Positions 17,610-26,869 are shown, counted from the stretch's first letter. The stretch: 64,000 bases of DNA from PCC-9228 sp964477525 (GCA_964477525.1 CAYZHY010000007.1:1-64000); one strand, 5' to 3'. Notes: generated from the letters alone by a model not told the origin. Numbers and translations are program-made.

Positions 17610-17924
17610 TTATACTTCTGGGAACAAGGTGATGCTATCGTCGCTGGCTAGGGTTACGATCGCTTTTTTGTAGCGAGGTTTGTGCCCCATGAACCGACCG
17701 ACCCGACGTTTTTTGCGCGGGGGATTGATGGTATGGACTTTGACCACTTTGACGTCAAACAGCTGTTCGATAGCAGCTCGAATTTGCGGTTTGCTCGCCT
17801 GGGGAGCCACTTCAAACGTGTATTTGTTTTCTTCCATCAAAATGGTGGCTTTTTCGGTAACGATGGGGCGGCGAATAATATCTGCTAGGGTACGCAGATC
17901 TTCTTGTTGGTTAGTCGTCACCAT
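17610..17924 (-). CDS. rplW: 50S ribosomal protein L23
   Basis: L23 sits at the tunnel exit and docks trigger factor and the signal recognition particle. The 104-residue product shows IIRRPIVTEKATILMEENKY, AIEQLFDVKVVKVHT and the basic loop NPPRKKRRVGRFMGHKPRYK. The ATG at 17924 has GGGAGG directly upstream and overlaps the rplD 3' end by 14 bases. Confidence 0.96.
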   Translation of the reverse strand: MVTTNQQEDLRTLADIIRRPIVTEKATILMEENKYTFEVAPQASKPQIRAAIEQLFDVKVVKVHTINPPRKKRRVGRFMGHKPRYKKAIVTLASDDSITLFPEV

Positions 17925-18549
17925 ATACCTCCCGAATTTGGTTCATGGCTGTTGATGTGATGACCAGGCGATCGGCAGCCAACAGGTCGTATATGTTTAA
18001 GGTGTTGACGTAAATGAGTTTGACCCCTGGTAGGTTGCGCATGGATAAGTATAGGTTGGGATCCGGTTTCGGAGCGATCGCCAAAACCCGAGAATTATCG
18101 GGATCGATGCCCCACCGCTGCAAAGCGGCGTAAATTTCTTTGGTTTTTGGTCGCGGTAGTTGGTCGTTGAAATCCTCTACCACGACGGCATCTGCCAAGC
18201 GATCTTGGAATGCGGTCCGCAAAGCCAACCGTTTTTCTTTGCGGTTCATTTTGACTTCAAAGTTCCGAGGTTTGGGACCGAAAATGACACCGCCACCGCG
18301 CCACAGTGGAGAACGAATGGAACCAGCCCGGGCGCGACCGGTTCCTTTCTGACGCCATGGCTTGCGTCCACCACCTCGAACTTCGGAACGAGTTTTGGCA
18401 GAGGCTGTCCCTTGGCGGGAATTGGTCATCTGACGCACCAAGGCGCGATGCACGATATGAGAGGCATTTTCCGGTTTGGCCACCCGCCACTCGAAGTTGA
18501 TTTGGGAGACTTCTTCTCCTTCCCAGTTTTTGACAGCGCAGTTAACCAT
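17911..18549 (-). CDS. rplD: 50S ribosomal protein L4
   Basis: L4 lines the exit tunnel; in enterobacteria it also represses its own S10 operon, a role not shown in cyanobacteria. The 212-residue product has the tunnel loop RGGGRKPWRQKGTGRARAG followed by SPLWRGGGVIFGPKPR. The ATG at 18549 gives MVNCAVKNWEGEEV. It overlaps rplW. Confidence 0.97.
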   Translation of the reverse strand: MVNCAVKNWEGEEVSQINFEWRVAKPENASHIVHRALVRQMTNSRQGTASAKTRSEVRGGGRKPWRQKGTGRARAGSIRSPLWRGGGVIFGPKPRNFEVKMNRKEKRLALRTAFQDRLADAVVVEDFNDQLPRPKTKEIYAALQRWGIDPDNSRVLAIAPKPDPNLYLSMRNLPGVKLIYVNTLNIYDLLAADRLVITSTAMNQIREVYGDD

Positions 18550-18609
18550 ATTTGTTCTCCCCGTGCTGTTTTGTATATTGGTTAGGGCAGCTATTTTTCA
18601 AGGTTTTGG

Positions 18610-19251
18610 TTACGAGTTGGCTCCAACTATATTGGCTGGTCTAATATTAAGTAAGTTTCCTGATTTGCCGGGCACCGAACCTTTGACCACGAGCAGATTG
18701 CGTTCCGGATCGACTTTGACGATGGTCAATTTGCGGATGGTAATGCGGGCATCACCCATGCGACCTGCCATTCTTTTGCCGGGGAAAACCCGTGACGGAT
18801 CGGTTCCCGGTCCTACCGAACCAGGCAAGCGATAGTTTTTGGAACCGTGGGTCCGAGACCCCCGTCGGAAGTTGTGTCGTTTTTGGTAGCCGGCAAATCC
18901 ACGACCAATTCGCTTGCCGCTAATATCTACCAACTGTCCTGGGGAAAAGCGATCTACTTTCAGTTCTTGCCCCAGTTCGTATTCGCTAGGATCTTCAACC
19001 CGGAATTCACGCAAATGCCGCAAAGGGGGGGCATTGGATTTTTGTAAATGACCGAGTTCGGGTCTAGTTAGCGATTTTTCTTTAATTTCTTTATACCCAA
19101 CTTGAATGGCCGTATAGCCATCTTTCGGTTGGGTTTTGATTTGGGTGACTTGGCAAGGACCCGCTTGGATGACGGTGACGGGAATGGTACGACCTTCCTC
19201 GTCGAAAATTTGGGTCATGCCGAGTTTTGTACCAAGAAGACCGATAGACAC
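18610..19251 (-). CDS. rplC: 50S ribosomal protein L3
   Basis: First gene of the ribosomal run in this window; L3 initiates 50S assembly. The start codon is GTG with AAAAAGGAG upstream, giving MSIGLLGTKLGMTQIFDEEG. The family signature GFAGYQKRHNFRRG and GSVGPGTDPSRVFPGKRMAG are clear. The length is 213 residues. rpsJ, which precedes rplC in many bacteria, is absent upstream. Confidence 0.97.
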   Translation of the reverse strand: MSIGLLGTKLGMTQIFDEEGRTIPVTVIQAGPCQVTQIKTQPKDGYTAIQVGYKEIKEKSLTRPELGHLQKSNAPPLRHLREFRVEDPSEYELGQELKVDRFSPGQLVDISGKRIGRGFAGYQKRHNFRRGSRTHGSKNYRLPGSVGPGTDPSRVFPGKRMAGRMGDARITIRKLTIVKVDPERNLLVVKGSVPGKSGNLLNIRPANIVGANS

Positions 19252-20312
19252 GAGGTTCTCCTTTTTCTACCCACTACAGCCGAAATGTCAGTTTCCACAG
19301 CTGGCAATTGCTAGCAGTTACCCACAAGCCAGTTATGGCCTTGCTGACAGTCGATGGCGTCTAGCCACCTAGACAACGCTGCAAAAACGTTTGTTTGCAC
19401 TCCAGTAAAGCAACCTCAACCTGGTGGCCTGGCCACCCTTGGTTTTCCTGCTACTGGTGGTTTTTGGTTGGCGTGATTGAGCTTGTCTCTGGACCGACAC
19501 GCGATGGTGCATCTCAAACAAGCTGGGGACTTAAGCAGCTACCTGCTCAGTATCCAAACCACCTTTTCCCAACTCCCTACTGGTTAAGCATGCATGCTGC
19601 TTGACAAGATTGCGGATAGAAGCTTTGCTGACTACTTCTCTATCTTGCTTTTATTCGCGCCTTCGATTAGGATTGAAGCAACTACGTGTGTCTTTACCGA
19701 CTTTTGGGAGGAGCTGCTAAGCGTGCAAAGTTCCCCAAACACCAGATGGCTGCTTGAGGGAAACTGACTTCCTAGCCAAAGAAGGCAGCGGGTATGTTGG
19801 CGGCTTTTTGACCAGCTTGGTGTCGCTCCGAATGGTTTCGGCACCAGCTCTGCCATCGCTTTTGGCAAGCGATAGCAGTTCCTCTAGCTATTTTAGCCAC
19901 GATTGATAATTCTACACAATACCCACAAAATTGTCCAGTCCTCAAGATGTTTTTTATAGAAAAGATCTGTGGCTGAAGGTGGTGGCCCTACATGCATCCG
20001 GCCAAACCATTGTTTTTTCTATAGATAGATCGAGGGAGAGGCAAAACCGTTGAAGCGGCTCTAGTACGGATCGATCGTGCTACAATCCAAAGAACCAGTC
20101 CTAGTGTAGACTGGTGAACGACCGGCAACCAACTAACGAACTGTTTGTTCTCCAACAGGGATGGTTGGTCCTAGGTATGGTTGTTGGGAACTTGTCCACT
20201 CCCCTACTGGAGAGTCTGCTATCAGCCCAAATCAATGGTTTGGCTGCTTTCCACTCATGGTAGAGACTGGATTCATATCCGAGCAAAAACTTGCTAAAGG
20301 TAGGAAGCGTTT
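19252..20312. other. Divergent intergenic region between rplC and ndhN
   Basis: About 1.06 kb without a credible gene; the open frames in it have no family resemblance and mixed codon use. The rplC-proximal 650 bases would be an untranslated leader if the promoter at 19909-19937 is used. The ndhN-proximal part includes a TACAAT hexamer at 20081-20086 but no matching -35 element. I found no tRNA. Confidence 0.5.
19909..19937 (-). promoter_or_regulatory. Predicted sigma-70-type promoter for the rplC operon
   Basis: On the minus strand TGGACA (19932-19937) and TAGAAT (19909-19914) are separated by exactly 17 bases. This is close to the TTGACA/TATAAT consensus. It points toward rplC, with a start predicted near 19902 and therefore a leader of about 650 bases. 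There is no experimental support. Confidence 0.45.
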
Positions 20313-20795
20313 ATGGCATTGCTAACAAGTGGCAAAAAAATGCTCCGCGATCTAGAAGAACACGGGGCTTTAGGTGTATACGTCCCTTTAGAAGGAGGAT
20401 TTGAAGGGCGCTACCAACGTCGGATTCGCGCTGCTGGCTACGAAGCTCTTAATATCACGGCCAGGGGACTGGGAGACTTACCAGCTTACCTGCGAGGCGT
20501 ACACGGAATCCGCCCCCCTCACCTGGGGAAAAAGAATATCGGGCGCGAAGCACAAGTCGGACCTATTTACTATGCTGTTCCTATAGTTAGTACGGAAATC
20601 GAGCAACTTCCTGCCAACGCGAAAGGGCTGTTGTTGTGGATTATAGAAGGGCATATCCTTTCCCGTCAGGAAATTGAATATTTGACCATGCTACCGAAAC
20701 TCGAACCTAAAGTAAAGGTGGTCGTGGAGTTAGGAGGCGATCGCGCCTTCCGTTGGACACCTTTAAAAGATACTTTAGCACCAGCCCAAGTATAA
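20313..20795 (+). CDS. ndhN: NAD(P)H-quinone oxidoreductase subunit N
   Basis: Subunit of the cyanobacterial/chloroplast NDH-1 complex, in the hydrophilic arm, used in respiration and cyclic electron flow. The 160-residue product shows GALGVYVPLEGGFEGRYQRR, ITARGLGDLPAYL and HGIRPPHLGKK, which define NdhN. AGGAAG lies upstream of the ATG. It is divergent from the ribosomal operon and followed by a large stem-loop and a vWA gene. Confidence 0.96.
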   Translation: MALLTSGKKMLRDLEEHGALGVYVPLEGGFEGRYQRRIRAAGYEALNITARGLGDLPAYLRGVHGIRPPHLGKKNIGREAQVGPIYYAVPIVSTEIEQLPANAKGLLLWIIEGHILSRQEIEYLTMLPKLEPKVKVVVELGGDRAFRWTPLKDTLAPAQV

Positions 20796-20812
20796 AAAAA
20801 CAAGTGCTGTTG

Positions 20813-20863
20813 TTGGTCGTTGGCTACTTTTCTAGAAAAAAACCATAGGTAGCTGGCGACCAA
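20813..20863 (+). repeat. Stem-loop between ndhN and the vWA gene
   Basis: The arms at 20813-20827 (TTGGTCGTTGGCTAC) and 20849-20863 (GTAGCTGGCGACCAA) can form a 15-pair stem with three central G-U wobbles as RNA. The loop is 21 bases and A-rich. No T-run follows, so it looks more like an RNA processing or stability element than a terminator. Confidence 0.45.
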
Positions 20864-20885
20864 TATCCCTAGGAAGAATGGAAGT

Positions 20886-21488
20886 ATGCTAGAAAATCGA
20901 GACTATACGCTTATTATTGATAAAAGTGGCAGCATGGCTAATGCTGACGAAGGGGACACCAAAATTAAATGGGAGCAAGCCCGAGAATCCACGTTGGCTT
21001 TAGCCCAAAAGTGCGAAGAGGTGGACCCAGATGGTTTGACCGTGTATCTTTTTTCGGGTGCTTTTCGCCGCTACGATAACGTAACCGCCGACAAAGTAAC
21101 GCAAATCTTCCAAGAAAACGATCCCATGGGGAGTACCAACCTCGTAGCGGTTTTACATGATGCCTTTGAAAACTATTTTCAACGCCAGCAAAAAGGACAG
21201 GCAAAACAGGGGGAAACCTTCCTTGTGATTACCGACGGCGAACCAGACGACCGCAAGGCAGCTATCCAATTAATTGTAGATACAACCCAGCGTTTGCAAC
21301 GACCCGACGAACTTGCGATATTATTGATTCAGGTGGGAAAAGATGAGCGCGTGAAACGGTTTCTGCAGGCCCTCGATGACGAACTACAAGGAGTTGGAGC
21401 CAAATTCGATATTGTGGAGACCCTATCTATTGAAGATACGCAAGGACAAAATTTGTCCGATGTTTTGCTATCTGCGATCGCTAGCTAA
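20886..21488 (+). CDS. von Willebrand factor A domain protein
   Basis: A single 200-residue vWA domain, predicted cytosolic because no signal or membrane segment is seen. The metal-ion-dependent adhesion site is complete: DKSGSM (Asp12, Ser14, Ser16), the Thr of GSTN at residue 84, and Asp117 in ITDGEPDD. Such domains mediate metal-dependent protein contacts, often with AAA ATPases. The partner is unknown; no MoxR-type ATPase is adjacent. It lies between ndhN and ldpA on the same strand with short spacers. Confidence 0.85.
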   Translation: MLENRDYTLIIDKSGSMANADEGDTKIKWEQARESTLALAQKCEEVDPDGLTVYLFSGAFRRYDNVTADKVTQIFQENDPMGSTNLVAVLHDAFENYFQRQQKGQAKQGETFLVITDGEPDDRKAAIQLIVDTTQRLQRPDELAILLIQVGKDERVKRFLQALDDELQGVGAKFDIVETLSIEDTQGQNLSDVLLSAIAS

Positions 21489-21554
21489 GCAATCAGAACC
21501 CAGACAAGTTGTTGTATGTCCACCAAAAAAACACCTTCTCGCCCCTTAAAATTT

Positions 21555-21581
21555 TTGACAAAATCCGGCCATAGGTACATT
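21555..21581 (+). promoter_or_regulatory. Possible promoter for ldpA
   Basis: A perfect TTGACA at 21555-21560 is followed after 15 bases by TACATT at 21576-21581, 27 bases before the ldpA ATG. The spacing is shorter than ideal, and the vWA gene could equally drive ldpA by readthrough. Confidence 0.28.
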
Positions 21582-21607
21582 TTTTTGCCCCGATCGCATT
21601 AGCATAG

Positions 21608-22735
21608 ATGGTGATGAACCGGCGATCTCCATTAACCTCCTTGGAACAAGCCAACTGGTTCAAACTGATCTGCGGAGCCAGTTTCCAGCATTTGCCCTCG
21701 GTTAGGAACTTAACCCTAGTCTATACCTTGGCTGGTGCTGACTGTGTAGATGTGGCTGCCGACCCAGCTGTCATTGCTGCTGCTCGTTCGGGAATAACAG
21801 CAGCCCAAAAAGTGGCGACCCAGGGCAATCACGAAAACGATAGAAAACACCAACCCCCTTGGTTGATGGCTAGTTTGAACGATGGTGAAGACCCTCACTT
21901 CCGCAAAGCTCGTTTTGATTCCACCCAATGTCCCACCGATTGTCCCCAACCCTGCGAGCGTGTTTGTCCGGCAAACGCTATCGTATTTAATAGGGACGAC
22001 GGTTTTTCTGGGGTGATTGACCAGCGGTGTTACGGTTGCGGACGATGTTTGCCAGTATGTCCCGAGCAAATTATCGATACCCGCTCCTATGTCAGATCTC
22101 CAGAATCGATTGCGCCTTTCGTTTTGCAATCCGGCATCGATGCTCTGGAAATTCACACCCAAGTGGGTCGCCAAGAGGAATTTGCCCGTCTCTGGCAAGC
22201 GATCGCGCCCCATCTCCACCAACTCAAACTCGTTGCCGTCAGCTGTCCCGACGGTGAAGGACTGATCGATTACCTGTGGCATTTATACCACCTAATGTCG
22301 CCCTTACCCTGTCTGCTGGTTTGGCAAACCGACGGCCGCCCGATGAGCGGCGATATTGGCCGTGGCACCACCCGAGCCACCATCCGCTTGGCCGAAAAAG
22401 TTCTGGCTGCCCATTTACCCGGTTTCGTCCAACTAGCCGGCGGTACCAACGAACATACCGTCCCCAAACTCCAGGAACTAGGGCTCTTACAAAATGGAAA
22501 AGCAGGCATATCTGGGGTAGCCTACGGCAGTTACGCTCGAGTTTTGCTATCCGATCTGTTAGAACAACTAGAGACCATGCCCACTTCGCCAAGCTTGTCC
22601 AACTTTTCTATGCCACCAGAATCTGGTAGCAAGGACTTGGAAGAAAACTCTACTCTATTACACTCAGCCCTCGAACGAGCGTGGGGATTAGTCTCCCAAC
22701 TAAAAGAGCCGTTGTCTGCTGATAAAGGGCAATAA
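21608..22735 (+). CDS. ldpA: Light-dependent period protein LdpA, iron-sulfur clock-input protein
   Basis: LdpA modulates the cyanobacterial circadian period with light and is proposed to sense redox state. The N-terminal part (FKLICGASFQHLPSVRNL, then YTLAGADCVDVAADP) matches the family. Two 4Fe-4S motifs are visible: Cys108, 112, 116, 120 and Cys141, 144, 147, 151, the second a classic ferredoxin pattern (CYGCGRCLPVCP). The length is 375 residues. Translation could also start at the second ATG (21614). Confidence 0.9.
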   Translation: MVMNRRSPLTSLEQANWFKLICGASFQHLPSVRNLTLVYTLAGADCVDVAADPAVIAAARSGITAAQKVATQGNHENDRKHQPPWLMASLNDGEDPHFRKARFDSTQCPTDCPQPCERVCPANAIVFNRDDGFSGVIDQRCYGCGRCLPVCPEQIIDTRSYVRSPESIAPFVLQSGIDALEIHTQVGRQEEFARLWQAIAPHLHQLKLVAVSCPDGEGLIDYLWHLYHLMSPLPCLLVWQTDGRPMSGDIGRGTTRATIRLAEKVLAAHLPGFVQLAGGTNEHTVPKLQELGLLQNGKAGISGVAYGSYARVLLSDLLEQLETMPTSPSLSNFSMPPESGSKDLEENSTLLHSALERAWGLVSQLKEPLSADKGQ

Positions 22736-22840
22736 CTCATTATACTTCCTTTGCCCGCCAGCCGTCAACACCTCCCCAAGTACAAACTCAAATGTACGAA
22801 TAATTCACACGGTTAGGTTGCCAAAAAATATTTAGAAAGC

Positions 22841-24571
22841 ATGCAGATTATAGACGATCTCGATCGGCTTCTAGAAATTCTTCCCGAAGATGTACGCTTG
22901 CCCATCCAGCAACATCCGCAACGCGAGGAGCTGGTGGAAGTCGTGATGGACTTAGGTAGGCGTCCGGAAGCTCGATTTGCTGGTAAAGCCGAGTATTTAA
23001 GCGAACGAGTTATCGAACGCCAAGATCTTGAGGAATGCATCCAAAGACTGGGAAACTTTAGCGGCGATAACCGAGCGGGAATCGAACGCACCCTCCACCG
23101 CATCAGTGCCATGCGCAACCGCAGTGGCGAAGCCATTGGGTTGACCTGTCGTGTCGGTCGCGCCATCTTTGGTACGGTGCAAATGATTCGAGATTTGGTG
23201 GAAACCGGGTCGTCGATTCTCATGCTGGGTCGTCCCGGGGTTGGTAAAACCACGGCCTTGCGCGAAATTGCTCGCGTTTTGGCTGACGAACTAGAAAAAC
23301 GGGTGGTGATTGTCGATACGTCCAACGAAATTGCTGGAGATGGCGATATTCCCCACCCAGCTATTGGACGCGCGCGGCGCATGCAGGTAACTCGTCCGGA
23401 GTTACAGCACCAAGTAATGATTGAGGCAGTGGAAAACCACATGCCAGAGGTCATTGTCATTGATGAGATTGGCACGGAATTGGAAGCGCTTGCTGCTCGT
23501 ACGATTGCAGAACGCGGCGTGCAGCTGGTGGGAACCGCACACGGAAACTACCTGGAAAACTTGATCAAAAATCCTACTCTATCCGATCTGATTGGTGGGA
23601 TTCAATCGGTGACCTTGGGAGATGACGAAGCCAAGCGTCGGGGAAGCCAAAAAACTGTCTTGGAACGGAAAGCACCACCGACATTTCAAGTGGCAGTGGA
23701 AATGGCTTCTCGAGAACGCTGGATTGTCCACGAAAACGTAGCGGAAACGGTCGATTTGCTGCTGCGTCACCGGCAACCACAGCCGCAAATTCGGACTCTG
23801 GACGAAAATGGCGAAGTTAGTATTATTCGCGAACTGCCGCAAGCTTCGGGGAATGAGTGGAGTACTTCCTCTTATTCGACGACTTCGTCAGGGTCGCAAT
23901 GGCGTGCTTCCGGGAAAATGGAACCGCTGCCGGTACCAGACGAGCAGCAACACTATCAAGAACAGCAACGCTATTTCGAGCAACTTTTGAATTCTTCTAC
24001 TAGTACGATGGGGGATGTGGATCCCTATCGTATGGACGGCGAACTGGAGAATGGGGATGAAGAGGGAACTTTATCTCTGTATCCCTATGGCATTAGCCGT
24101 CATAAGTTGGAACAAGTGATTCAGGCGTTGCAATGGCCCGTACAACTTACCAAAGAAATTAACGAGGCCGATGCAATTTTGGCGTTGCGATCGCAAGTAA
24201 AAAACCATTCTAAAATCAAGCAAGCGGCCAAAAACCATCACGTTCCCATTCATACGGTCAAAGAAGACACGGTTCCTAAAATTACGCAAACTTTGCAACG
24301 CCTGCTGCAAATGGATGATGTGAGTAGTCCGGAACTGGCTAACTTATTACTAAACACCCATGGCAAAAATAGCGAAGATGAAATTGAGGCATTGGAAGAA
24401 GCCAGGCTGGCTGTGGAACAAATTGTCATTCCTCAAGGGCAACCTGTAGAATTGCTTCCCCGTTCCAGCAAAATTCGCAAAATGCAACACGAATTGGTGG
24501 AACACTATCGCCTAAAATCCGTTAGTTTCGGTGACGAACCCAATCGCCGCTTGCGTATTTTCCCAGCTTAG
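22841..24571 (+). CDS. R3H domain-containing AAA ATPase (Ycf45 family)
   Basis: A 576-residue P-loop ATPase of the SpoIIIAA-like/Ycf45 family, conserved in cyanobacteria and some plastids. Walker A GRPGVGKTT is at residues 130-138 and Walker B VIVIDEIG at about 204-211; the DTSNEIAGDGDIPHPAIG stretch is characteristic. A low-complexity Ser/Gln linker (about 345-395) leads to a C-terminal region ending with an R3H-like single-strand nucleic-acid-binding segment at about 545-576 (MQHELVEHYRLKSVSFGDEP). Its exact function is unknown. It follows ldpA by about 100 bases. Confidence 0.88.
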   Translation: MQIIDDLDRLLEILPEDVRLPIQQHPQREELVEVVMDLGRRPEARFAGKAEYLSERVIERQDLEECIQRLGNFSGDNRAGIERTLHRISAMRNRSGEAIGLTCRVGRAIFGTVQMIRDLVETGSSILMLGRPGVGKTTALREIARVLADELEKRVVIVDTSNEIAGDGDIPHPAIGRARRMQVTRPELQHQVMIEAVENHMPEVIVIDEIGTELEALAARTIAERGVQLVGTAHGNYLENLIKNPTLSDLIGGIQSVTLGDDEAKRRGSQKTVLERKAPPTFQVAVEMASRERWIVHENVAETVDLLLRHRQPQPQIRTLDENGEVSIIRELPQASGNEWSTSSYSTTSSGSQWRASGKMEPLPVPDEQQHYQEQQRYFEQLLNSSTSTMGDVDPYRMDGELENGDEEGTLSLYPYGISRHKLEQVIQALQWPVQLTKEINEADAILALRSQVKNHSKIKQAAKNHHVPIHTVKEDTVPKITQTLQRLLQMDDVSSPELANLLLNTHGKNSEDEIEALEEARLAVEQIVIPQGQPVELLPRSSKIRKMQHELVEHYRLKSVSFGDEPNRRLRIFPA

Positions 24572-24610
24572 CTAGAAACGAAAAACAACCAAAAATTGAG
24601 GAGTTTTTGT

Positions 24611-24631
24611 AGGGTGGGCCATGCCCACCCT
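24611..24631. repeat. Perfect palindrome between convergent genes
   Basis: AGGGTGGGC, a CAT loop and GCCCACCCT make a perfect nine-pair hairpin between the R3H gene and the convergent phosphoesterase gene. GTAGGGTGGGC-type palindromes are, as far as I recall, dispersed repeats in cyanobacterial genomes. It may act as a bidirectional transcription end, although no long T-run is present. Confidence 0.65.
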
Positions 24632-24650
24632 TAATGCTGCGAAGTTGGTA

Positions 24651-26480
24651 TTACAAGCCAAAATAAAAATCTCCCTGTGCCTCCGATTTTTGCAAAGAAA
24701 ATTCATCAAACTTCACGACTTTAGAATTGGGTTGGCGGGTATCGAAATAGTAGCTGCTTACCGTTTGCCTTCCCGTATCCAAAATACTAAAAGCAGTAAT
24801 ATCGTTGCTAGCAATATAAGGTAAAGGTTGTTGCTGGGAATTTTTCAAAGGAGAAATCGTAGGAACAATTGGTTGCAAACCGTTTGGGTCTCCTTGAAGC
24901 GTATATTTGTCGCGATATTCTTCAGGAACGCTGCGTTTTTCGTCTTGAAAATAGGCACCATACGTATTTCCTACATTCGAAGATTCTAAATAATGGGTGG
25001 TTTGGGATTGAAACCGATTCCACAGGTGGCAATGACCGAAATAGACCAAATCTACGCCAGCCGATTCCAACAAAGGAACCACATCGCGACTTAAATAATC
25101 TTGGTCTGGAGGATATTCGTAGCGAATCGATGTAATATTTCCTGATTCATCCCGTTTAATAATTTGTTCTGGGTCTGTATAGGGAGGAACAATATTGTCT
25201 CCCAAAGAGTGGGGAGGGTGGTGAAACATGACAACTTTATGTTTTGCTTGTTGGAACGCTTGGCTTTGCAGTTCTTGTTCCAACCATTTGTATTGCGAAC
25301 TTCCCTTGGCAATGGGTTCAAAAATAATTTGTCCGTATCCCCATTCTTCCGGATTTTTAAAATCGGATTTTCGTTCGCGATATTTGCCTTTGGTATTGGA
25401 GTCAAGAGAAGGTTTTCGCCAAATATTGGTAGCGTAGAGAACGACTAAGCGAATGTCACCAAAAGTGGTGGCGTAGTATTTTTTGCCGCCAGGAATGCTT
25501 TCGGGAAGGGTCAAGATTTCTTCGTAGGTATCTGTATTGTAAGAGTTGGCTTTTATCCAATTGTTGGCTACTTTGGGGTCTTGGCGGGGGTTGATGGTTT
25601 TGGCTTTTTGTTGGTAGAATTGTTGCGCGATCGCTTGGGGAAAGGCATCGTTAAATTGGTGATTGAGACTTGCCGAACCGGAAAAACGTCCCATGACTTC
25701 GTGATTGCCAATGGCAGCATACAAAGGGACGTGTTGAATAAGTTCGCCCCCCGTATACGTAGTTTCAGTGCCATTTTTTTCTAACCGATAGCTAGCATTT
25801 CCTTGCAAACACGGAAAAAAAGCACCGCCGTCGCCGTCGTCAAACCATTCGGAAGCGCGATCGGGAACGTTTACCAGATCGCCAGCCACCAAAACAGCAT
25901 CTATTGGAGAAACAGTTTCCGCTACTTTTTGTAAGTTGGCAGCGGTCATTGGCTTTTGTTGGTGGTCGGAAGTAAGTAAAATTTTGACCGGTTTTCCCGG
26001 TGGCGGTAAGGGCGATAAGGTAAATTGGCGGCTGCTGATGGATTGACCGTCTTTCCGAGTGCTGGTGATGTAATAGGGAACGCGCCGATTGGGGGATAAA
26101 TCAGTTGCTTGAGCTTCGTGGCGCCAAATATCTCGAAAAATGGGTTCTTGAGGAAATTCGCGATCGCTTCTCCCATTTTGCAGATTCGACCCTTTATCTT
26201 CCCGAACTCTGGTAAGTTTTTGCGTGGTTGCCGTTACTTTTTGTTCTAGGGAATCCCCATAAGTAAGCGTATGTTGGGTACCAGGAAATTCCGTAAACCA
26301 AACTACACGGACAGAATCGCGCGTGGGAAGTTGCAGAAACGGATCGCTAAGGAGACCGGAACTTGGAGGAATGGTGGGAACAGACATATTCTGAGGCTGG
26401 CGATTGGTACTGAAAAAGATGGTAGCACTCACAGCCAAGACCAAAAGCAAGATAACAAAGAAGTAAAAACGTGAAAACAT
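24651..26480 (-). CDS. Membrane-anchored calcineurin-like metallophosphoesterase
   Basis: From the ATG at 26480 the 609-residue product begins MFSRFYFF followed by a hydrophobic segment ending ATIFF, a signal peptide or anchor. A beta-rich domain resembling the N-terminal domain of purple acid phosphatases (SVRVVWFTEFPGTQHTLTYG) precedes the metallophosphoesterase core: AGDLVN, GNHEVMG, MFHHPPHS and GHCHLWNR. The first metal motif is SDHQ rather than the usual D-x-H. It is probably periplasmic; the substrate is unknown. A TTG-initiated frame extends 23 codons further upstream but lacks a clear ribosome binding site. Confidence 0.82.
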   Translation of the reverse strand: MFSRFYFFVILLLVLAVSATIFFSTNRQPQNMSVPTIPPSSGLLSDPFLQLPTRDSVRVVWFTEFPGTQHTLTYGDSLEQKVTATTQKLTRVREDKGSNLQNGRSDREFPQEPIFRDIWRHEAQATDLSPNRRVPYYITSTRKDGQSISSRQFTLSPLPPPGKPVKILLTSDHQQKPMTAANLQKVAETVSPIDAVLVAGDLVNVPDRASEWFDDGDGGAFFPCLQGNASYRLEKNGTETTYTGGELIQHVPLYAAIGNHEVMGRFSGSASLNHQFNDAFPQAIAQQFYQQKAKTINPRQDPKVANNWIKANSYNTDTYEEILTLPESIPGGKKYYATTFGDIRLVVLYATNIWRKPSLDSNTKGKYRERKSDFKNPEEWGYGQIIFEPIAKGSSQYKWLEQELQSQAFQQAKHKVVMFHHPPHSLGDNIVPPYTDPEQIIKRDESGNITSIRYEYPPDQDYLSRDVVPLLESAGVDLVYFGHCHLWNRFQSQTTHYLESSNVGNTYGAYFQDEKRSVPEEYRDKYTLQGDPNGLQPIVPTISPLKNSQQQPLPYIASNDITAFSILDTGRQTVSSYYFDTRQPNSKVVKFDEFSLQKSEAQGDFYFGL

Positions 26481-26762
26481 AAGCGATCGCAGCGCTGGTT
26501 CCTGATGGAATGAGGCCCTATCAAGGAGGATTTGTTGGTATGATAGCAACTACGAAATTATTTTCCATCTCGCCATGAACATACGATCTTTGCTAAAAAT
26601 CAATAATTGAGCGACCAACTGCTTACTGTCAGAATCAAGTTTTTCCCAAAGAGCGAGATACGGAAAAATTTTTTAATCACTCAATGGGCAATAATTGTTA
26701 TTGGTTATACCTATGGTTAAGACGCACAGTTGGCAAACACTCAACAGCTTGTTTCTAGATAG

Positions 26763-26797
26763 AAGGCTCTAGAAAAGGTACTAGGAGCCTTTTTATC
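26763..26797 (+). terminator. Orphan Rho-independent terminator
   Basis: AAGGCTCTAG (26763-26772) and CTAGGAGCCTT (26781-26791) form an eleven-base arm pairing with one bulge, followed by TTTTATCTTT on the plus strand. No plus-strand coding gene lies upstream: the phosphoesterase gene is divergent. It may end a short untranslated RNA that starts between about 26560 and 26720. Confidence 0.5.
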
Positions 26798-26869
26798 TTT
26801 GTTACCCGTTCGTTAGCAAATTTTCCATAGACATCGAGGGGGAACAAACTCGCTACAGAATTTCGCCAT

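Noticed and set aside
19632..19868. Open frame upstream of rplC
   Set aside because: No family resemblance, no ribosome binding site, and it lies in the probable rplC leader.
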